Of a stretch of DNA of 64,000 nt, positions 17,681-26,450 are shown in pieces. The notes below the pieces were generated by a model, which saw only the letters and a list, made by a program, of their open reading frames with translations, did no database searches and was not told the DNA's origin. The translations under genes were made by a program, and so were the position numbers. The stretch's first letter is position 1. Each line of letters opens with the position of its first letter. This DNA comes from JBBDYH01 sp040901795 (lineage in GTDB: Bacteria; Planctomycetota; Planctomycetia; Pirellulales; JALHPA01): contig JBBDYH010000167.1 in assembly GCA_040901795.1 (NCBI GenBank), positions 62,001-126,000 of the forward strand, in the 5' to 3' direction.

Positions 17681-18799
17681 TCACCCGCCCACCAACTCGC
17701 GGACGAACTCCACGCGCGGCTGACCAGCCCCTTTGTTGGCCATCCCCTTGACGAATTCACTCACGTACCGAAGCGGCTCGCGCGGTCGATCGGGATCGCG
17801 AAAGTTGTCCCCCTTTTGCAGAATCGGCCGGTGCTCGGGAATGCCGCCGAAGGACCGAGTGCCTGCCGCCTGACAAGGGAACCAGTGGCCGTTCCCCTTC
17901 TCGTCGACCAGATAAAACTCCGGGTAACAGTGCTCGTGCACCCACACCATCCGGGCCGGGATGCGGTTGTTGCGACACAGCGCGATAAACAGCGACGTCA
18001 GCTCTTCGCAGTCGCCGGTGCCGTCGGCCAGCGCCTTCGCAGCGCCCTTGAGCTCGCCATTTTTGTACTCGACCTTTTCACGCGTCAGGTCATAGATCGC
18101 TTCCACTTTTTCCCAGCCCTCTTTACCCGTGCCGGCTTGGCGAGCCAGCTTCACGATCTGTGGATGACGTGTTTCGATGTAGGGGCTCGATCCCAGATAC
18201 GTTTGCAATTGCCGGTCTACCTTAGTCGGAACTTTGTACACCGACGTGTCCTCGGGCGGTAGCAGCGAGCTGCGCTCGACCTCGAAAACGACCATCGCCG
18301 TCGCCTTCTCGCCCGAGCGAATGTACGGGATCTCGACAACCATCTGCTCCACGCCCGCACTCAGCGCTCGGTACTGAAGGCGCTTAACGTTCGGCGTAGT
18401 TTTCTCATCGACGACGCGAACCTTCTGTTCAGGCCATGCGGTCGGGATCGGCAGCGTCGCCCGCAGACCGCGGCACGGTCCGCCTTCGGCGGTCACTTTG
18501 ACGCCGATCTTGATCTTCTGGACGAGCGTCGTATCGATTCGCGGCCCGCCGCTGCTCTCGACGGCCTCGAATTGGGCGTATGCCGAGTGGCCTGTCATCA
18601 CCAGAGCCGCGGCAACTAGAAGAAACGTCGCCCCGCGTAGAGTCCCGGAGGGGCGACATTCTGTAGCCGGGGGCGCCAGCCCCCGGTTCGCGTCAATACA
18701 TGGAGCGCGTAGTCCCGTAGGGGCGAAATTGCTCGAACAGAGTCGCTTCGTAGGTTTTAGCACGGTTGAGCCTCCCAAAGCCGGGCCTCCGTGCAACAA
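17681..18799 (-). CDS. Secreted transglutaminase-like protein, start uncertain
   Basis: The C-terminal half holds a transglutaminase core: Cys in GTGDCEELTSLFIALCR, His in VWVHEHCYPEFYLVD and an Asp in the same strand, the usual Cys-His-Asp triad. Before it a beta-rich domain (VQKIKIGVKVTAEGG, then VVFEVERSSLLPP) follows a signal-like hydrophobic stretch (GATFLLVAAALVMTGHSAYA). The upstream 55 residues are encoded by palindromic spacer repeats (AGCC/GGTT hairpin at 18667-18686, and two TAGTCCCGTAGGGGCGAA-type units), so the N-terminus given from ATG 18799 may not be natural. No conventional start lies close to the signal region. Role unknown; such enzymes act on extracellular peptides or serve as non-catalytic binders. 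Confidence 0.75.
   Translation of the reverse strand: MLHGGPALGGSTVLKPTKRLCSSNFAPTGLRAPCIDANRGLAPPATECRPSGTLRGATFLLVAAALVMTGHSAYAQFEAVESSGGPRIDTTLVQKIKIGVKVTAEGGPCRGLRATLPIPTAWPEQKVRVVDEKTTPNVKRLQYRALSAGVEQMVVEIPYIRSGEKATAMVVFEVERSSLLPPEDTSVYKVPTKVDRQLQTYLGSSPYIETRHPQIVKLARQAGTGKEGWEKVEAIYDLTREKVEYKNGELKGAAKALADGTGDCEELTSLFIALCRNNRIPARMVWVHEHCYPEFYLVDEKGNGHWFPCQAAGTRSFGGIPEHRPILQKGDNFRDPDRPREPLRYVSEFVKGMANKGAGQPRVEFVRELVGG
18627..18730. repeat. Spacer repeats at the 5' end of the transglutaminase-like gene
   Basis: Two copies of the unit AGTCCCGxAGGGGCGA(A/C)AT (about 18637-18660 and 18712-18732) flank a perfect 8-bp hairpin CCGGGGGC / GCCCCCGG (18667-18674, 18679-18686). The AGCC...GGTT hairpin has a relative at 49269-49288. 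Confidence 0.7.
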
Positions 18800-18893
18800 G
18801 TCACCTCCTCAAAGAGCATCCATTTATCTTAATCTAACATCCCACGATCTCTCCTGGAATCATTGTCCCAACCAATCACAAGAGCGCTCTCCA

Positions 18894-19415
18894 ATGGCCT
18901 TTTCACTCCGTTCTTTGTTCGTTGGCGTCGCCTTCTTGGCCGTTTTCGCGGTGTCGCTGATCTTTGCCAACGACGCTTGGCTTTCTGTCAGTATGACGGT
19001 GATCTATCTCGTTCTGGTCGTTGCCATCTTGGGGGCGATTCATTGCGGGCCTCCCTGGCGGACATTCTGGAACGGTTTCGCGATCGCGGGCTGGGCTTAC
19101 TTTATCATCTTAACCGGCGACGTACTCACGTTCGTGGGCCAGCCACAGAACTTGGTTACCACAATGGCACTTGATGCAGTTCACGCGCAAGTTGCGCGCT
19201 ACGAAACTCTTCCGCCGGACCACAGTCCCGGTGACCCCGCAACATTTCGCATTATTGGCACGCACAACGACGGATCGCCGATCTATGCTGTGCCTGTGCC
19301 ATCAAGGAGCCAATTTCGTCAAGTGGGACATAATTTCTTTGCCGTGATAGCAGGCGTTCTCGGCGGATTTATCTCATTGTGCTTTTCCGATAAGCGACGT
19401 ACCAGGAGCGGTTAA
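18894..19415 (+). CDS. Four-helix membrane protein of the FSLR family
   Basis: The 173-residue protein starts MAFSLRSLFVGVAFLAVF. It has hydrophobic helices near 8-25, 29-48, 56-75 and 140-160, with a polar region between the last two (HSPGDPATFRIIGTHNDGSP). The frame is open from 18498 but the upstream part is antisense to the transglutaminase gene, so ATG 18894 is preferred. It resembles the proteins at 61796 (MAFSLRWLF) and 62281 (MSFSIKWLL) in start, helix spacing and polar insert: dispersed paralogues. Function unknown. Confidence 0.75.
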   Translation: MAFSLRSLFVGVAFLAVFAVSLIFANDAWLSVSMTVIYLVLVVAILGAIHCGPPWRTFWNGFAIAGWAYFIILTGDVLTFVGQPQNLVTTMALDAVHAQVARYETLPPDHSPGDPATFRIIGTHNDGSPIYAVPVPSRSQFRQVGHNFFAVIAGVLGGFISLCFSDKRRTRSG

Positions 19416-19567
19416 TAGATAGCCGCGAAGTTCCCGCAGAATCTCCTGTTGGGCCGTCCGGTGCTCGGGACTATAATCCGTCCCGCGCGGCCGCTGGCCT
19501 GACGGCGGCCGTGATGGGGCGATACCAGTCCGGTTCTTCCCAGCCGCGGACACAAGGAGAAGCAAGG

Positions 19568-20581
19568 ATGCGATACCATTTCAAGCGAACGCTGTCCACC
19601 ACACTGGCGGTGGCCCTGTTGGGTTGTGCCGTGATGCTTTCGGTAAGCGCGGCCAAGGGTCCCCCCCGCCCTGCGGGTGAAAACGCCTTTGAAGGCCCGC
19701 CAGTGGGGCACCCCGATAAGGCATTGATTTCGACGAGTTGGATCGACGAGGGGACTGCGGAGCCGTTCGCGTCGGACGATCAAGCGTTCGATTGGGGCCT
19801 GGAGTGCGGCGCTGGCTGTCCCAAATGCGGCTTCAAGGATCCGCACGTGACGCCTGTCGTACTCGACATGCCGGAGTTGCTCGGCGGCAGCGACGAGGCG
19901 GCGATCGACGTCATCAAGCGCAAGCTGGGCATCAACGCCTTCCGCGGCGGCATCTTCGACGGACCCGCGGCGCCCACGGCCCAATTGCTGAAGCACGATG
20001 CGCCGGCGGAGCTGAAGACGTTTGACTGTGTGCTTGAGAAGTTGACCGGTAACTTTGCCCAGAGCACATGCGGTGTCGAGTGTCTGGAATCTCAAGCCGC
20101 TGTTTGCGCGGCCGGGCCGGCTGGTTGTGCGGAATCGTGTGCGGCCGCGTGCAAAGCTACGGACGTGGCGGTTGAAAGCGTTTCCGATTCCTGCACACTG
20201 ACCCCGGTTGCCACGGCGCCAGAGGCTTCTGAATACAACGCCGAACTAACGCTGGTTCCTGAGCCATCCGACCGCGTTGAACTGTTACGCCACGTTAGTC
20301 CTGGTTTGGACGAGTTGGCCAACGAGCTCGAGCAGGCCGACCTCTACGCCGAAGCCGACGCCGTTCGCCATGCAGCGCAGCAGCTCCGTCTCAAGGCCCG
20401 TGAGCTAAAGACCGGCGCCACGGCGGCCACCCATCCGCGCCCCTGGAAGCCCGTCAGCACCACCACAGCCACCTGCGACTGCTGCAAAAACCAATGCGGC
20501 AGCGAGTGCAAGTGCTCCCAGGCCGCCTCGTCGTCCAACCAACGGGCCTCTGCCACTGAGATTCTGAATCAGCACCGCTAA
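19568..20581 (+). CDS. Cys-rich secreted hypothetical protein
   Basis: The 337-residue protein has a signal peptide (basic MRYHFKR, hydrophobic core to about residue 26). The mature part has Cys clusters ECGAGCPKCGF near residue 80, CLESQAAVCAAGPAGCAESC in the middle and TCDCCKNQCGSECKC near the end. These look like metal-binding or disulfide clusters, with an acidic helical segment between (ELANELEQADLYAEADAV). Strong Shine-Dalgarno AAGGAGAAGCAAGG precedes ATG 19568. I do not recognise a family. Confidence 0.75.
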   Translation: MRYHFKRTLSTTLAVALLGCAVMLSVSAAKGPPRPAGENAFEGPPVGHPDKALISTSWIDEGTAEPFASDDQAFDWGLECGAGCPKCGFKDPHVTPVVLDMPELLGGSDEAAIDVIKRKLGINAFRGGIFDGPAAPTAQLLKHDAPAELKTFDCVLEKLTGNFAQSTCGVECLESQAAVCAAGPAGCAESCAAACKATDVAVESVSDSCTLTPVATAPEASEYNAELTLVPEPSDRVELLRHVSPGLDELANELEQADLYAEADAVRHAAQQLRLKARELKTGATAATHPRPWKPVSTTTATCDCCKNQCGSECKCSQAASSSNQRASATEILNQHR

Positions 20582-20598
20582 CACGACCGGCACAAAGA

Positions 20599-20653
20599 AA
20601 CCCGAAGCGTGAGCGAGGAACCCGCAGTGCGGGCCTCGCTTACGCGTCGGGTT
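20599..20653. repeat. Nested 20-bp palindrome between convergent genes
   Basis: Arms 20599-20618 and 20634-20653 pair over 20 bp with two mismatches. The 15-base loop itself contains CCCGC AGT GCGGG, giving a hairpin inside a hairpin. The element fills most of the 98-bp gap between two convergent genes and may act as a bidirectional transcription barrier; it lacks a T-run. Confidence 0.75.
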
Positions 20654-20679
20654 AGTACCGATAGCGGATCTTAGAACGA

Positions 20680-23241
20680 TCAGCGTGCTGAAACGAGTGT
20701 GCGCCCCGGCTTGCGGTCTCGCTGGCGCAGCCGCTCCAGCATCGACGTTCCAAAGTGCTCGATCTCCAGAAAATTCGCCACGCTCGGCGCCGGCTTGTAA
20801 ATCTTGAACGTCCGCATGATGCCAAAGGTGTTGGCGCTCTCAATCGGGCTGAAGAAGCTGCAATCCTTATCCAGGAAGTGCGGCTGCCGCGACCAGTGCT
20901 CCATCTGCTCGGCATTCAGGAAAAAGCCGCCGCAATGAGGGTTGAGCGTTCGCCGGCAAGGGATCGGCACGCCCATCGAAATCAGGGCCAGCTCCGGTTG
21001 CTCGTCAATGTTTTGGTACTTCCGCACCAGCCGTTCGTCCAGGTCCCCATCAATATAGGTCTTCCGCGCCGCATGTAGGGTGGGCTGAGTCCGCGAGGCC
21101 CACGCGTCCGTCTCTCCGTTGCGGTCAATCGGTAGGGTGCGCCGAGTCGTAGGGTGGGACAAGGCCGCCGCGGCCGCCGGCCCACCAAGGTCGCTCCGCG
21201 CTCCATGTTCCACCTCAAACCGGTTAGGCTGCAACACGCACTCGTTCCCCGCCCGCAGGTTAAAAAACCGCTGCTTGGCGAAAAACCACGGATCGTGAAT
21301 CAACAAGTCGTCTTCCAGGTAACAGAAGTAGTCGTACCGCCCCACGCTGTCGCGCAAGAGCGCATGGCACTCGAAGCCAAGCATGATCGGCTCACATTGC
21401 CGTGGCTCATGGTGAAAATATGTGGATGGTACGTCCAATTCACGCAGCAAATGCCGCTGTCCGCTCGTGCAAACCACGACGTCGATCTCATGCGCCAGTG
21501 CTGTGTTCGACGCCGCGAACGCCGTGCGGATCAGGCTCGCTTCCCGCTGCTCACTCCCAAACGTCTGGTGTAACAACCTCAGACAACCGCTCAACGCCTC
21601 AATCCGCTCGCTCGCCGATCCGTTGAACGAATGATACGGCTTGCTCGGATCCCGCCCAAACGCATGCGGAATCGCGAACAACACGCGAATCGCCTCCCCT
21701 GTAGGTCCCGCTTGCCGAGCGGGACCTCGCTTGCCCACCGCCTTTCGATTTCGACGCACTGACTCAAACCGCACGGGTACATTGCTCTCGTTCCCAGGCT
21801 CCGCCTGGGAACGCACTGCCCCAGAGGCTCCGCCTCGCGCGTCATCCGCCGGCCCGCTCACAGAGTCAACCTCACTAAACGTAAACAAAGGCAACCGCGC
21901 AGCCGCATGCCCGTTCGACTCCGCACCCGCCCCCACACCATCGTAGTCGGCACACTCCGTGTGCCGTGCTTCCGCATCCGCCGCGGCGGACGGTCTACCT
22001 GGTTCAGTCGGAAACCCGCACCTCGCATATCCTGCAATCGTCCGCTCATACAAATCAATCATTTTCGGCAAACAAACATCCAGGCTATACTTCTCCTCGA
22101 TCATCCGCACCGCCGCCTCCCCCAACGGCCGATACGCCTGCGGATCATCCAGCACCTTGTTCGCCAGCTCCACAAACCGATCCACGTCGTAAAAATCGGC
22201 CAGCAAGCCGTTCTCCTCATGCTGGATCATTTCCTGTACCGGCGGGGTGGCCGAGCCGAGCACCGTGCAACCGCAAGCCAGTGCGTTCATAAACGACCAG
22301 CTCAACACAAACGGCACCGTCAGATAGACGTGCAAGTCGCTCACGCTGAAGATTCTCGCCAATTCCTCCCGCGATACGCGGCCGGTGAAAATAAACCGGC
22401 TCAGGTCATAGCTGTCCTGCGCCAGCACATGCTCGCGAAAGCTCTTCCCCAGCGTGAATCGCTTGTCGGGGCCGTAATGAATCTCATCCGTTCCTACGCA
22501 CACAAACAACACGTCGCTGCGCATTTCGCACAGCCGCTTGGCGACTTTCATGAAGATGTCGAATCCCCGTATCGACTCAAAACCCCGCGAAACGTAAGTC
22601 ACAACCTTTGTCTCCGCCGGCAGTTTTCGCCCCCAAACCCACCGCGGTTTCCCCGGCGCCAATGGACGGCGAAACCAGAAGTCGGCGTCGATGCCGTCAA
22701 AAACCGTCTCGATCTTCTCTTGGTATTCGGCCGGAAACCGGCTCCGCTGCCATTGAGTAGGACTATACCCCGCGTCACAGTTTTGCAGGTCGACTAACAC
22801 TCCCGCGTTCCGCAGCCGGCAGCGCAGATTTCCGATGTCAGTCGAAGGAAACTCCGGACGAAAATCAATGTCCGAACCGTGCCGATGATAGTAGTACTCG
22901 AAAAAGTTGATAATCGGGCAGTCATACAGCTCGCGCAACAGCGCCGTCGAGCCAAACCCGCAGTGCCCAACAATCAAATCCGGCTGAACCTCGCGATGCG
23001 CCTTCAGCTTTTTCAACACGGCCAAACAATGCCGACCGTACTCGTCGAAGGGCTGCGCGATCGGATGAACCCCGTCCTTGTTTCGTTCATCGATCTTATA
23101 TTGCAGCAACCGAATCCCACCGGGATTCCCTCCCGGCCGCTCACTCGCGAACGTGCACTGCCAGCCGCGCTCCTCGATCAGCCGAGCAGCAATGTGCCCG
23201 AACTGCGCCGGAAAATTCCGATGAACATAAAGAATGTGCAT
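20680..23241 (-). CDS. Two-domain glycosyltransferase (GT4 + GT-A-like)
   Basis: The 853-residue protein fuses two units. Residues 1-415 are a GT-B, GT4-like glycosyltransferase: N-terminal MHILYVHRNFPAQFGH, then YVSRGFESIRGFDIFM, SDLHVYLTVPFVLSWSFMNALACGC and a C-terminal helix region. Residues about 520-853 form a second unit (RVLFAIPHAFGRD, CYLEDDLLIHDPWFF, GGFFLNAEQMEHW) whose EDD in a hydrophobic context resembles the metal-binding motif of GT-A enzymes. The linker (about 427-517) and a second insert (about 690-730) are encoded by palindromic spacer repeats. Presumed role: surface glycan assembly with the adjoining methyltransferase. Sugar specificity cannot be told. Confidence 0.82.
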   Translation of the reverse strand: MHILYVHRNFPAQFGHIAARLIEERGWQCTFASERPGGNPGGIRLLQYKIDERNKDGVHPIAQPFDEYGRHCLAVLKKLKAHREVQPDLIVGHCGFGSTALLRELYDCPIINFFEYYYHRHGSDIDFRPEFPSTDIGNLRCRLRNAGVLVDLQNCDAGYSPTQWQRSRFPAEYQEKIETVFDGIDADFWFRRPLAPGKPRWVWGRKLPAETKVVTYVSRGFESIRGFDIFMKVAKRLCEMRSDVLFVCVGTDEIHYGPDKRFTLGKSFREHVLAQDSYDLSRFIFTGRVSREELARIFSVSDLHVYLTVPFVLSWSFMNALACGCTVLGSATPPVQEMIQHEENGLLADFYDVDRFVELANKVLDDPQAYRPLGEAAVRMIEEKYSLDVCLPKMIDLYERTIAGYARCGFPTEPGRPSAAADAEARHTECADYDGVGAGAESNGHAAARLPLFTFSEVDSVSGPADDARGGASGAVRSQAEPGNESNVPVRFESVRRNRKAVGKRGPARQAGPTGEAIRVLFAIPHAFGRDPSKPYHSFNGSASERIEALSGCLRLLHQTFGSEQREASLIRTAFAASNTALAHEIDVVVCTSGQRHLLRELDVPSTYFHHEPRQCEPIMLGFECHALLRDSVGRYDYFCYLEDDLLIHDPWFFAKQRFFNLRAGNECVLQPNRFEVEHGARSDLGGPAAAAALSHPTTRRTLPIDRNGETDAWASRTQPTLHAARKTYIDGDLDERLVRKYQNIDEQPELALISMGVPIPCRRTLNPHCGGFFLNAEQMEHWSRQPHFLDKDCSFFSPIESANTFGIMRTFKIYKPAPSVANFLEIEHFGTSMLERLRQRDRKPGRTLVSAR
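21074..21185. repeat. Two TAGGGTGGG-family repeats inside the glycosyltransferase gene
   Basis: The units GTAGGGTGGGCTGAGTCCGC (about 21074) and GTAGGGTGGGACAAGGCCGC (about 21148), each ending in GGCCCAC, lie on the strand opposite to the reading frame. They encode residues about 686-722 without breaking it. The same family occurs after sufE (50933) and at the DUF1501 stop (about 54395). Confidence 0.75.
21704..21836. repeat. Three palindromes inside the glycosyltransferase linker
   Basis: GGTCCCGCT / AGCGGGACC around TGCCG (21704-21726); CGTTCCCAGG / CCTGGGAACG around CTCCG (21789-21813); GAGG / CCTC around CTCCG (21824-21836). All are read through in frame as linker residues. Confidence 0.85.
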
Positions 23242-23279
23242 TTGACTGTTTCAGGGGTTGAAGGCCCCAAACTCGAAAG

Positions 23280-23298
23280 CCCAGGCCGAAGGCCTGGG
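23280..23298. repeat. Hairpin CCCAGGCC-GAA-GGCCTGGG upstream of the glycosyltransferase gene
   Basis: Perfect 8-bp arms around a GAA loop, 38 bases upstream of the start codon of the minus-strand gene. It could overlap its promoter or leader. The rest of the gap to 23384 holds CACGGAG-type 8-base-period words. Confidence 0.75.
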
Positions 23299-23384
23299 AA
23301 ATGCAATCGCAGGAGTTCAATCAAGGCCCAATGGGCCGCGACCCTATAAACCACCCCTTCTCCGTGTCTTCGTGCCTCCGTGGT

Positions 23385-24053
23385 TTATTTCGGCGCCCGC
23401 CAATCCTTCGACGATCGGCTGACGTCGCGAATGTGTCGTTCCTTCTTCAGCCAGTACCCGTAGTAATAATCCTCCATCGCCACACCGCTTGGCCAGCGAT
23501 ACGACAGGTTGTACACGTGGTACTCCGCTACACTGAATTGAGCGCGCCCGAATAAGCTCCGCCAGCCGCGGTCACTGAACAAGCTGTAGTGGTTTGGGTT
23601 GTCAACGTGCAGACTATCCGGCTGCGGCACCTCGACATAGCAATTCCCGCCGGTCTTGAGGACGCGGTTGTACTCAAACAGCGTCAACAGCGGCATCGGA
23701 CTGTGTTCCAGGCAATGCCGCGACCACACTACATCAAACGACTCGTCGGCGAACTCTAAAAAGCTTTGGTCGCCATGGCTCACCTCGAAGCCCTTGGCCT
23801 GACAGGCCTCCCGATCCTTTCGGCTCAACGTGACTCCAACCGCTGAAATCCCTGCATCACGGCACAACTGCAACATCAGGCCTTGGCCACAACCGACATC
23901 AAGCAGTTTGCCGATGCTCGTCTTCTTCGGGACTACGAATGTCTGAAACGCCTCGCGCGAGATCCGCGCGTGATTAACCGTCACCGGCTCGTCGTAAACG
24001 TCCTTTTCAAGCAACTCGACGTACTCGTCGATAAGTTCCCACCGTCTTCGCAT
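23385..24053 (-). CDS. Class I SAM-dependent methyltransferase
   Basis: The 222-residue protein has the Rossmann SAM motif KLLDVGCGQG (about residues 49-58), motif II/III SFDVVWSRHCLEHSPMPL and the post-motif VLKTGGNCYVEVPQPDS, placing it in the Methyltransf_11/23 group. No signal peptide. It lies upstream of the two-domain glycosyltransferase on the same strand with a repeat-filled 143-bp gap, so it may methylate a sugar, lipid carrier or glycan end in the same pathway. The exact substrate is not evident. Confidence 0.88.
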   Translation of the reverse strand: MRRRWELIDEYVELLEKDVYDEPVTVNHARISREAFQTFVVPKKTSIGKLLDVGCGQGLMLQLCRDAGISAVGVTLSRKDREACQAKGFEVSHGDQSFLEFADESFDVVWSRHCLEHSPMPLLTLFEYNRVLKTGGNCYVEVPQPDSLHVDNPNHYSLFSDRGWRSLFGRAQFSVAEYHVYNLSYRWPSGVAMEDYYYGYWLKKERHIRDVSRSSKDWRAPK

Positions 24054-24074
24054 TGCACTAACACGCGAGAAAGA

Positions 24075-25574
24075 TTACATGGACCAATCGCCGCAGCCAC
24101 AATCCTCTTCGTTGGTAACTAGCGCGAGCAACGTCTCCAAGTCACCCGCAAGGAACATGTCCCGCCAACGGCGGACAGTTGTGCGCTCCTCTTCGTTCAT
24201 GCCGTAATAGCGCAAAAAGGAATTAAAATCTTCAATGCTCAAAGTGGACAGAAGCCGCAACGCAAATCGCTGGTCGCGATAACCGACGGTTTGCTCAGCA
24301 ATCAGTACCGGAGCGCCTTCAAGCATTTCAGGACCAGCAAAGCCAGGATCGCAGGGATCAGATACGTCAGCATCAAACGGTTCTTCTGGTGTCATAACGT
24401 CCCGGCCAGGTCCTCCATCCATGAGATTATCGGTGGCTAGATTGTCGGCGCCACCGTCGCCCGTATCGTCTTGAGCACCGCCCGAAATGGAATCCTTTCC
24501 CGCATCGCCGTATAGATTATCACATCCTCCTTCACCCCACAATGTGTCGGCGCCCGCGCCGCCGCGAATTGAATCGCTCTCGGAGCCTCCTTGTACAAAG
24601 TCGTCGCCACCTCCTCCAATCAACGTGTCGTCTCCGGGGTCGCCGTAGATATCGTCTCTGAAGTTCCCACCGTCTATAGAATCATTGTGATTGCCGCCGG
24701 AAAGAGTGTCGTTACCACTCGCTACGCTGGTAGCAGAGATTCCGGCGTCCCCTAGGATAGTGTCGTCTCCATCGTCACCGTAAATCCTGTCATCGCCGCC
24801 GCCAAACGAGGCGCTCTGCCCGCCTCCGTACAGCTCGTCATCACCTTGGTCGCCATGAATCTCGTCATCGCCAAATTCGCCATCGATCACATCCGAGTCG
24901 CCGCTATTCCCCCATTGTGCATCATCGCCGTAAATTGTATCGTCCCAGCTACCACCGCCAGCGAGGGTTGAACCGTTGTCTCCAAATATTTCATCAAAGC
25001 CGGTCCCCCCAGTAATGGAGTCATTGCCGTCTCCTCCAAAGATCAGATCATCACCGCCACCTATATTCGGGACCGCGCGCTCTCCATACAAGGTATCATT
25101 GCCGCTTCCTCCGGAGATTGCATCGTCGTCCCAGTGTCCGTAAATAATATCGTCCCCTGCCTCGCCGTACAACCAGTCTAACAATTCCGAGCCAAAAATA
25201 TCGTCATCGCTAGCCCCACCCTGCACCACAATGTCGCCCGGCGCATTAAGCCCAGTGAACAGTGTGCCATCAAGCAGCGATAGGTCTAGAAAGTCAGCTC
25301 CATTACCGCTAGTCAGGAGCAGAGAATTTATAGAATTTGGCGGTGCTCCAAACAAAGTCATATCGTAAGGAGACTTCCCATCCTCATCGATTACTGTTCT
25401 TCCAAGCGGGTCGGCAAAAATGTAAATTGCGTCTGCAAACCCCGAGCCGTCGACGTGTAGGTGGCCATTCGTAAAGGTCACCGTAACACTGAGAGTCATC
25501 AACCGACGATCCTCAAGTCTTTCAAAACTGTACTGCCGCTTCAATGGTGACCGCTGCCTTGGTCTACGCGACAT
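24075..25574 (-). CDS. RTX-type Ca-binding repeat protein with LEPR-XLL-like N-terminus
   Basis: The 499-residue protein begins with a basic stretch and FERLEDRRLM (residues 17-26), the planctomycete LEPR-XLL variety of N-terminus. After a beta-rich domain, residues about 140-420 contain many G-G-x-G-(N/D)-D nonapeptide repeats (GEAGDDIIYG, GGSGNDTLYG, GGDGNDSITGG, GDDGDDTILGD), which form a Ca-loaded beta-roll outside the cell. A helical tail follows (SIEDFNSFLRYYGMNEEE) ending in DCGCGDWSM. The frame is open to 25631, but GGAGGTG 5-6 bases before ATG 25574 fixes the start. The protein is predicted extracellular. No enzymatic domain is visible. Confidence 0.88.
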   Translation of the reverse strand: MSRRPRQRSPLKRQYSFERLEDRRLMTLSVTVTFTNGHLHVDGSGFADAIYIFADPLGRTVIDEDGKSPYDMTLFGAPPNSINSLLLTSGNGADFLDLSLLDGTLFTGLNAPGDIVVQGGASDDDIFGSELLDWLYGEAGDDIIYGHWDDDAISGGSGNDTLYGERAVPNIGGGDDLIFGGDGNDSITGGTGFDEIFGDNGSTLAGGGSWDDTIYGDDAQWGNSGDSDVIDGEFGDDEIHGDQGDDELYGGGQSASFGGGDDRIYGDDGDDTILGDAGISATSVASGNDTLSGGNHNDSIDGGNFRDDIYGDPGDDTLIGGGGDDFVQGGSESDSIRGGAGADTLWGEGGCDNLYGDAGKDSISGGAQDDTGDGGADNLATDNLMDGGPGRDVMTPEEPFDADVSDPCDPGFAGPEMLEGAPVLIAEQTVGYRDQRFALRLLSTLSIEDFNSFLRYYGMNEEERTTVRRWRDMFLAGDLETLLALVTNEEDCGCGDWSM

Positions 25575-25637
25575 TCCACACCTCCGTTGTTTAGGTCCTC
25601 CCTTCGGAAAGGGAGATCTCGGCGATCTCAACGCGTT

Positions 25638-26450
25638 TCATCTGCTGGGAGTGGCTCTGGCCTCCTGAAAGGTTACCAATGCACCTGTCTTGGCGCGTAT
25701 TGCCGCGGCGCCCTTCTGGGTGACAGATGTTCCCTCCAACCGGACTTGTGTCAAGCTCGGTACGCCTGCGAGTTCAAGAGCCGCCGCATCGTCAATGGAG
25801 GGATTATCCATCAGCGACAAGTGCGATAGTTTCTTCAAGCGCTGTAGCGCCGCCAAACCTTTGTCGGTGACTCGTGAACCATCCAGTCGTAGCATGATGA
25901 GGTTCGGACAATGTGACACGATCATCGACAATCCTTCATCGGTGATTGGCCCGGTCACGCCAAACTCGTCGAGGTCTTTTCCTTGAACAAGATTTCTTAA
26001 AGCGGCATCGGTGATGTCTGGCGACGCGAATAGTCCATGTTGATCGTGGCAAACATACAGGCCTTTAAGGCCGCATAGATGCGCCAAATGCCGCGTTCCC
26101 TCGTCGGTTACGGCCGTGTTTTCGAGCGCGAGTAGTTTAAGCTGGTCAAAGCCACGAACGAATCGAAGGCTCTGGTCTGTGATATGCCGCCCACCGAGCA
26201 ATAACTCCTCCGCCTCAGTCCAACCCTTCACCCATTCGAAGGTTTTCGCGTCGAGTTCGCGCCCAATTACGATCCGCCGCACCGTCACGGCGGCATCGCC
26301 AACTAACGGACGCCAGAACCATTCATTGGATAGTGGTTTCAGCGTGACATTAGGGTGATACTTGAACCACTCATATTGCTTCTTAAGGAGACGCGCTTGA
26401 TAAGCCACCCAGCCGCAGAAAATGCCCGCGGCAAGAACAAACAGAAACAA
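25638..26450 (-). CDS. Membrane-anchored leucine-rich-repeat protein, start unclear
   Basis: From a TTG at 26450 the protein has 270 residues: a hydrophobic anchor (FLFVLAAGIFCGWVAYQ) and then LRR units with the bacterial x-L-x-L-x-x-T-x-V/I-T-D-x-G pattern, for example LKLLALENTAVTDEGTRHLAHL, LIMLRLDGSRVTDKGLAAL and LTQVRLEGTSVTQKGAAAI. The frame continues upstream in a form typical of the family (SPRPKRSWRRFSLRALF), yet no ATG or GTG occurs before the in-frame stop near 26639. The natural start may be non-canonical or lost. Role: probably binding at the envelope. Confidence 0.75.
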   Translation of the reverse strand: MFLFVLAAGIFCGWVAYQARLLKKQYEWFKYHPNVTLKPLSNEWFWRPLVGDAAVTVRRIVIGRELDAKTFEWVKGWTEAEELLLGGRHITDQSLRFVRGFDQLKLLALENTAVTDEGTRHLAHLCGLKGLYVCHDQHGLFASPDITDAALRNLVQGKDLDEFGVTGPITDEGLSMIVSHCPNLIMLRLDGSRVTDKGLAALQRLKKLSHLSLMDNPSIDDAAALELAGVPSLTQVRLEGTSVTQKGAAAIRAKTGALVTFQEARATPSR

